This document shows, in pieces, positions 59,460 through 64,000 of a DNA stretch of 64,000 nucleotides (position 1 is its first letter; every line of letters starts with the position of its first letter). A program made the translations under genes and the position numbers. This DNA comes from Clostridia bacterium (GTDB lineage: Bacteria > Bacillota > Clostridia > Christensenellales > Borkfalkiaceae), in contig WSNM01000002.1 in assembly GCA_013316055.1 (NCBI GenBank), positions 1 to 64,000 of the forward strand, written 5' to 3'. The notes beneath the pieces were generated by a model. The model saw only the letters and a list, made by a program, of their open reading frames with translations. It was not told where the DNA came from and did not search any database.

Positions 59460-61352
59460 ATGACTGTTAAAGAGCTGAAAAAAATCGCGGCTGAAAAAGC
59501 CGACTTAATAAACGTCAGAAGAATTGTCCGCGAACAGGCGGAAAAGCTTGCTTTAAACACCGGTTACAGAAAGCAGGTGCTGGTCTGCGGCGGTACGGGC
59601 TGTACCTCGTCGCACTCGTTGCAGGTTATCGAACAGCTTGAAAAATCGTTTGCCGAGCTGGGCATTGACGACGTTTTAATCGTCAAGACGGGCTGCTTCG
59701 GTCTGTGCGCTCTCGGCCCCATTATGATTGTCTATCCCGAGGGCGCGTTCTATTCGCAAATGACGCCCGAGCACGCTAAAACGGTTGCCGAAAAGCACCT
59801 TGTAAAGGGCGGGCAGATTGTAAAAGAGCTTTTGTATGCGGAAACCGTCCACGACGACGGCAGCGTTATTCCGTTTGCGGAAATTCCCTTCTACAAGCAC
59901 CAGATGCGTATAGCCTTGCGCAACTGCGGCGTTATCGCGGCGGAAAGCATTGAAGAGGCTATTGCCGCGGGCGACTATTCCGCGCTTGCAAAGGTTCTTT
60001 TCGAAATGACGCCCGACGAGGTTATTGCAGAGCTTAAAGCGGCGGGCTTGCGCGGCAGAGGCGGCGCGGGCTTCCCCACGGGCTTAAAATGGCAGTTCAC
60101 CAAGGAGGCGAAGGGCGACAAAAAATACGTCTGCTGTAACGCGGACGAGGGCGACCCCGGCGCGTTTATGGACAGGTCGGTCCTCGAAGGCGACCCGCAC
60201 ACCGTGCTTGAAGCAATGACCATTGCGGGCTACACCGTCGGCGCGCAGGAGGGCTACATATACGTTCGTGCGGAGTACCCTATCGCGGTAGAAAGGCTTA
60301 ACATTGCAATAGAACAAGCCCGCAAATACGGGCTTTTGGGCAAAAATATCTTGGGCAGCGGCTTTAATTTCGATATTCACGTCCGTCTTGGCGCGGGCGC
60401 GTTCGTCTGCGGCGAGGAAACCGCGCTTATGGCGAGCATTGAAGGCCATCGCGGCGAACCCAGACCCCGCCCTCCGTTCTCTGCGCAGTGCGGACTATTT
60501 AAAAAGCCCACCGTTTTGAACAACGTAGAAACCTGGGCAAGCGTTGCGCCCATTCTTTTGAAAGGCTCGGCTTGGTTTGCGTCTATCGGCACGGAAAAGA
60601 GCAAGGGTACAAAGGTTTTCGCGCTCGGCGGAAAAATACACAACGTAGGACTTGTAGAGGTGCCCATGGGCACCCCGCTTAAAACGATAGTATACGATAT
60701 CGGCGGCGGTATTCCCAACAATAAGCTCTTTAAGGCGGCGCAGACGGGCGGCCCTTCGGGCGGCTGTATCCCCGCTGAATTTATCGATATAGGAATGGAC
60801 TTCGACAACCTTGTCGCAATCGGGTCTATGATGGGCTCGGGCGGACTTATCGTAATGGACGAGGACACCTGTATGGTGGATATTGCGAAGTTCTACCTCG
60901 AATTTACCGCGGACGAAAGCTGCGGAAAGTGCGTTCCCTGCCGCATAGGCACAAAGCGCCTGCTTGAAATTCTGAATAAAATCTGCGACGGCAACGGCGA
61001 GCCGGAGGATTTGGAAAAAATCAAGGAAATCGCCGACCATATGAAGAGCTCGTCGCTGTGCGCGCTCGGTCAGTCCGCGCCCAACCCCATACTTTCCGCA
61101 ATGGAGCATTTCGGCGACGAATACAAGGCGCACATTTACGAAAAGAAGTGTCCCGCCGGCGTATGTAAATCGCTTTTGAACTATTATATCGAGCCGGACA
61201 AATGCCGCGGCTGTACGCTTTGCGCGCGCAACTGTCCCGCAAGCGCAATTACGGGCACCGTAAAGAGCGTGCACGAAATCGACGCCAAAAAGTGCATTAA
61301 GTGCGGTCAGTGCATTGCGCATTGCCGTTTCAACGCAATTGTGAAGAAGTGA
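59460..61352 (+). CDS. hydB: NuoF-like NAD(H)/FMN subunit of an electron-bifurcating hydrogenase
   Basis: 630 aa. N-terminal [2Fe-2S] thioredoxin-like domain (CGGTGCTSSHS, TGCFGLCALGP), NuoF core with the GRGGAGFPTGLKW FMN/NADH site (about 197), SLBB, the [4Fe-4S] motif ESCGKCVPCRIGTKR (about 482), and two C-terminal [4Fe-4S] motifs CRGCTLCARNCP and CIKCGQCIAHC. This domain set is that of HydB in trimeric hydrogenases rather than respiratory NuoF. Confidence 0.94.
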   Translation: MTVKELKKIAAEKADLINVRRIVREQAEKLALNTGYRKQVLVCGGTGCTSSHSLQVIEQLEKSFAELGIDDVLIVKTGCFGLCALGPIMIVYPEGAFYSQMTPEHAKTVAEKHLVKGGQIVKELLYAETVHDDGSVIPFAEIPFYKHQMRIALRNCGVIAAESIEEAIAAGDYSALAKVLFEMTPDEVIAELKAAGLRGRGGAGFPTGLKWQFTKEAKGDKKYVCCNADEGDPGAFMDRSVLEGDPHTVLEAMTIAGYTVGAQEGYIYVRAEYPIAVERLNIAIEQARKYGLLGKNILGSGFNFDIHVRLGAGAFVCGEETALMASIEGHRGEPRPRPPFSAQCGLFKKPTVLNNVETWASVAPILLKGSAWFASIGTEKSKGTKVFALGGKIHNVGLVEVPMGTPLKTIVYDIGGGIPNNKLFKAAQTGGPSGGCIPAEFIDIGMDFDNLVAIGSMMGSGGLIVMDEDTCMVDIAKFYLEFTADESCGKCVPCRIGTKRLLEILNKICDGNGEPEDLEKIKEIADHMKSSSLCALGQSAPNPILSAMEHFGDEYKAHIYEKKCPAGVCKSLLNYYIEPDKCRGCTLCARNCPASAITGTVKSVHEIDAKKCIKCGQCIAHCRFNAIVKK

Positions 61353-61365
61353 GGAGGGAAAAACG

Positions 61366-63081
61366 ATGATTAATTTAAAAATAAACGGCATTGCCGTAAG
61401 CGTGCCCGAGGGCTCTACGATTTTACAGGCGGCTAAGCTTGCCAATATAAGAATTCCCACCCTCTGCTATTTGAAGGACGTGCAGTGCGTGGGCTCGTGC
61501 CGTATGTGCCTTGTAGAGGCAACGGGCGCAAGGGGGCTTGTAGCGGCGTGCGTCTATCCCGTTTCGGAGGGAATGGAGGTGCGCACAAACACCCCGCGCG
61601 TAAGAAAATCCAGAAAAACCACGTTAGAGCTTATTCTTTCCACCCATAAAAAGAAGTGTTTAAGCTGTGTGCGCTCTATGAACTGCGAATTGCAGAAGCT
61701 TGCGCTGGAATACAACGCAGAAGAGGATAAATTCGGCACCGACCACGATATTAAGCCCATTGATGATTTGTCGGCTTCGGTTGTGCGCGATAATTCCAAG
61801 TGCATTATGTGCACCCGTTGCGTTGCCGCGTGCGAGCATCAGACAATCGGCGCAATCGGCCCCAAAAACCGCGGCTATGCAAAGACAATCGGCTCTCCGT
61901 ACGACGTTTCGCTTGCGTTTACGCCCTGCGTAAACTGCGGACAGTGCGTTGTTGCCTGCCCCGTAGGCGCGCTTTACGAAAAGAGCGCGGTTGCAGACGT
62001 CTGGGGCGCGATTGTCGACCCGACAAAGCACGTTGTTTTCTTCACCGCGCCATCTGTACGCGCAACCCTCGGCGAGGCGTTCGGTCTGCCCGTAGGCACC
62101 AACGTAGAGGGTAAAATGGTTTCCGCCATAAAGCAGCTAGGCGACGTAAAGTGCTTCAATATGGACACCACCGCAGACCTCACCATTATGGAGGAGGCGA
62201 ACGAGCTTTTGGACAGACTTAAAAACGGCGGCAAAACGCCGATGTTTACAAGCTGCTGCCCCGGTTGGATAAAGTTTGCCGAGCATTACTATCCCGAGCT
62301 TTTGCCCAACCTTTCCACCTGCAAATCCCCGCAGGAAATGTTCTCGGCTCTGCTTAAAACCTATTACTGCGAAAAGAACGGCATAAAGCCGGAGGATTTG
62401 TACGTTGTTTCGGTTATTCCCTGCACGGCAAAGAAGTTCGAGGTCACGCGCGAGGAGCTGGGCAATTACACCGACGCGGCGCTTACCACGCGCGAGCTTG
62501 CCAAAATGATTAAGGAGGCAGGCATAGATTTCGTAAATATTTCCGACGACGTTTATGACAGCCCCTTCGGCGAGGCGAGCGGCGCGGGTGCGATATTCGG
62601 CGCAACCGGCGGCGTTATGGAGGCGGCTTTGCGTACTGCGGCGTATACGCTGGGCGGAAGCGGCGCGCCCATTGAATTTACCGAGGTGCGCGGCACACAA
62701 GGCGTTAAGGAGGCAACCTATACAGTAGGCGGCGCTACCGTCAGCGTTGCGGTTGCAAGCGGCTTAGGCAATGCAAGAAGGGTTATAGAGGCGATAAAGA
62801 GCGGAGAAAAGAATTACACCTTTGTTGAAATTATGGCTTGCCCCGGCGGGTGTATAAACGGCGGCGGTCAGCCGTACGTCCATGACGAGGTACGCAATAA
62901 TATCGACTTAAAGACTGTGCGCGCGCAGGCGCTGTACGATTACGACGCGCAGGACAGCATGCGTTGCTCGCACGAGAACCCCGCAGTGACAATGCTTTAC
63001 AGCGAATTTTTGGGCGAGCCCAACTCTCACAAGGCGCACAAGCTTCTGCACACTACCTACTCCAAACGCGATAAATATTGA
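61366..63081 (+). CDS. hydA: [FeFe]-hydrogenase catalytic subunit
   Basis: 571 aa, group A. Plant-type [2Fe-2S] (CVGSCRMC, residues about 45-60), His-ligated [4Fe-4S] (HKKKCLSCVRSMNC), two [4Fe-4S] (CIMCTRCVAACEH, CVNCGQCVVACPV), then the H-cluster: L1 FTSCCPGWIKF (about 300), L2 IPCTAKKFEV (about 350) and L3 EIMACPGGCINGGGQP (about 490). With the two upstream subunits it likely couples NADH and reduced ferredoxin oxidation to H2. Maturases HydEFG are not in the window. Confidence 0.96.
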   Translation: MINLKINGIAVSVPEGSTILQAAKLANIRIPTLCYLKDVQCVGSCRMCLVEATGARGLVAACVYPVSEGMEVRTNTPRVRKSRKTTLELILSTHKKKCLSCVRSMNCELQKLALEYNAEEDKFGTDHDIKPIDDLSASVVRDNSKCIMCTRCVAACEHQTIGAIGPKNRGYAKTIGSPYDVSLAFTPCVNCGQCVVACPVGALYEKSAVADVWGAIVDPTKHVVFFTAPSVRATLGEAFGLPVGTNVEGKMVSAIKQLGDVKCFNMDTTADLTIMEEANELLDRLKNGGKTPMFTSCCPGWIKFAEHYYPELLPNLSTCKSPQEMFSALLKTYYCEKNGIKPEDLYVVSVIPCTAKKFEVTREELGNYTDAALTTRELAKMIKEAGIDFVNISDDVYDSPFGEASGAGAIFGATGGVMEAALRTAAYTLGGSGAPIEFTEVRGTQGVKEATYTVGGATVSVAVASGLGNARRVIEAIKSGEKNYTFVEIMACPGGCINGGGQPYVHDEVRNNIDLKTVRAQALYDYDAQDSMRCSHENPAVTMLYSEFLGEPNSHKAHKLLHTTYSKRDKY

Positions 63082-63094
63082 TATTAAAAAACAC

Positions 63095-63127
63095 CCCGCC
63101 CCGCGGACGCAAGGTCCGCGGGGCGGG
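63095..63127. terminator. GC-rich hairpin after hydA
   Basis: 14-bp stem (63095-63108 with 63114-63127). A clear T run exists only on the minus-strand side, so termination on the plus strand may be weak. Same CCGCGGAC core as the other GC-rich terminators. Confidence 0.6.
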
Positions 63128-63153
63128 AAAAATTATATTTTTAAGGAGAGCCT

Positions 63154-63666
63154 ATGGAAAAAGCTTTTGTAAAAAAGGTGCTTGCCGTACTGCTTGGAGT
63201 TTCGCTCGTAATTCTGGTTTACGAAACGGCTTCTTTAATAGTGGCTGCGGCGTTGTTTGACGATTTGCAAATTTTTGAGAACAGCTTAAACGACCTTGAA
63301 GCTTTTATAAAGTGGTCTGCGGTGGCGCTTGCGTGTATGCTTATACCCGCGCTTGCAAGCTACGTATTCGCTTTTTTCGGCAAGAACAAGCTATTCGTTT
63401 TAATTTCGGCAGCTTTAAGCTTAATCGTAACAATATGCTGTATTGCTTTTTTCTGTATGGCGCGAGTATACGCAATGCAGGGCTTCAGCAGTTCAAGCTA
63501 TGCCCAAGGCGCGTCTTTTCTTTCGGAATTTATTCAGATTGCAATTGCTTCCGCACTGATAGGCGCGTACCTTCTTATTACGTTTTTGCGTTCGGTTAAG
63601 AAAAAACATACGGAAACCGTTGAGGTAACCGTTGCCGCGGAGGTGAGCGAAAATGAAGAAGCTTAA
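63154..63666 (+). CDS. four-segment membrane protein, function unknown
   Basis: 170 aa with four predicted membrane segments (about 8-30, 50-72, 78-102 and 125-148) and an acidic C-terminal tail. No family recognised. AAGGAG ribosome site. Overlaps the following lipoprotein gene by 14 bases, so the two are probably a unit. Confidence 0.8.
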   Translation: MEKAFVKKVLAVLLGVSLVILVYETASLIVAAALFDDLQIFENSLNDLEAFIKWSAVALACMLIPALASYVFAFFGKNKLFVLISAALSLIVTICCIAFFCMARVYAMQGFSSSSYAQGASFLSEFIQIAIASALIGAYLLITFLRSVKKKHTETVEVTVAAEVSENEEA

Positions 63667-64000
63667 AGTATTGTTCGTAGCAATAATCTGCGCAGTATGC
63701 CTTTGTTTTGCGCTTGCGGGCTGTTCGGACGGAAGCTACGTTAAAGAAAGCTTTATTTGCGAAATATCGGAAGTCGATTCATCTAAGGATGAAATTGAAA
63801 CCAGCTTTGCGGTAAAAATTAAAGATGACAAGGATTATAAAGCCGATTACGTTATCACTGTAAAAAGTAAGAACGGTAAAATTACAAGAAAGTACGGCTA
63901 TACTTCGAATTTGAAAGAGCCCTTGAACGGTAAAGTAATCGTAACCGATTGGTTATACATTGACCGTTCGGACTACGGTGAGGACGGATACATTGTAGAG
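63653..64000 (+). CDS. lipoprotein, 5' part (runs off the window)
   Basis: Starts inside the end of the previous gene. Signal peptide with lipobox ALAGC (Cys about 23), then a soluble domain (KESFICEISEVDSSKDEIETSF...). 116 codons are visible with no stop. GAGGTGAG is the ribosome site. Family not recognised. Confidence 0.75.
   Translation, partial: MKKLKVLFVAIICAVCLCFALAGCSDGSYVKESFICEISEVDSSKDEIETSFAVKIKDDKDYKADYVITVKSKNGKITRKYGYTSNLKEPLNGKVIVTDWLYIDRSDYGEDGYIVE

Noticed and set aside
1..64000. tRNA or rRNA genes, and CRISPR arrays
   Set aside because: None recognised by eye on either strand; a tRNA scan would be needed to exclude a missed tRNA.

Overview
The window reads as a chromosome segment from an anaerobic, fermentative Clostridia-type Firmicute (Bacillota). 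The basis is the gene order (rpsB-tsf-pyrH-frr-uppS-cdsA-dxr-rseP; asp23-fakA-recG; ylxM-ffh-rpsP-khpA-rimM-trmD-rplS-rbgA-rnhB-yraN; comM-dprA-topA-trmFO-hslV-hslU), strong Shine-Dalgarno sites, TTGACA/TATAAT promoters, many GC-rich rho-independent terminators, a TPP riboswitch and a trimeric [FeFe]-hydrogenase operon. Genus cannot be decided from the sequence alone; an uncultured gut lineage is a fair guess.

Layout. 1-4.1 kb: glycogen branching enzyme, quinolinate synthase (apparently leaderless), an Rrf2 regulator and a small helical-repeat protein. 4.15-10.47 kb: an acquired island with a pst phosphate-uptake operon (pstC and pstA fused into one gene, no phoU), a PhoB/PhoR pair, and the broken start of a MobV relaxase behind an oriT-like stretch. 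The island lies between two 228-bp direct repeats of the 3' end of the preceding chromosomal gene. 10.7-15 kb: an AT-rich XRE locus, then a cysteine desulfurase/IscU pair with a perfect inverted repeat over its promoter, and a GT28-type glycosyltransferase. 15-19 kb: a BspA-like lipoprotein gene broken by one stop codon, a Ca2+ P-type ATPase and an XRE protein. 19-27 kb: translation, lipid and isoprenoid genes. 27-31 kb: ThiT-like thiamine transporter under a TPP riboswitch, YfbR nucleotidase, XRE genes, an LRR lipoprotein and L28. 31-37 kb: Asp23, FakA, RecG and a CPA2 antiporter. 37.25-37.72 kb: a free-standing, highly structured RNA gene that I cannot assign to a family. 38-63 kb: XRE cluster, SRP/ribosome maturation genes, recombination and topology genes, HslUV, HisRS and thioredoxin, ending in the NuoE-NuoF-HydA hydrogenase operon and a membrane protein/lipoprotein pair that runs off the window.

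Most interesting features: (1) a module found three times, in which XRE repressor genes are transcribed divergently from a small (54-65 aa) Cys-rich CxxC protein across a short operator/promoter region with palindromes particular to each copy (29.1-29.8, 38.2-39.2 and 58.3-58.8 kb); a related layout without the CxxC protein lies at 10.8-11.9 kb. The three small proteins are clearly one family, which I do not recognise. (2) The structured RNA at 37.29-37.72 kb. (3) The repeat-bounded pst-pho island, with the architecture expected from single-crossover integration of a circular mobilizable element.
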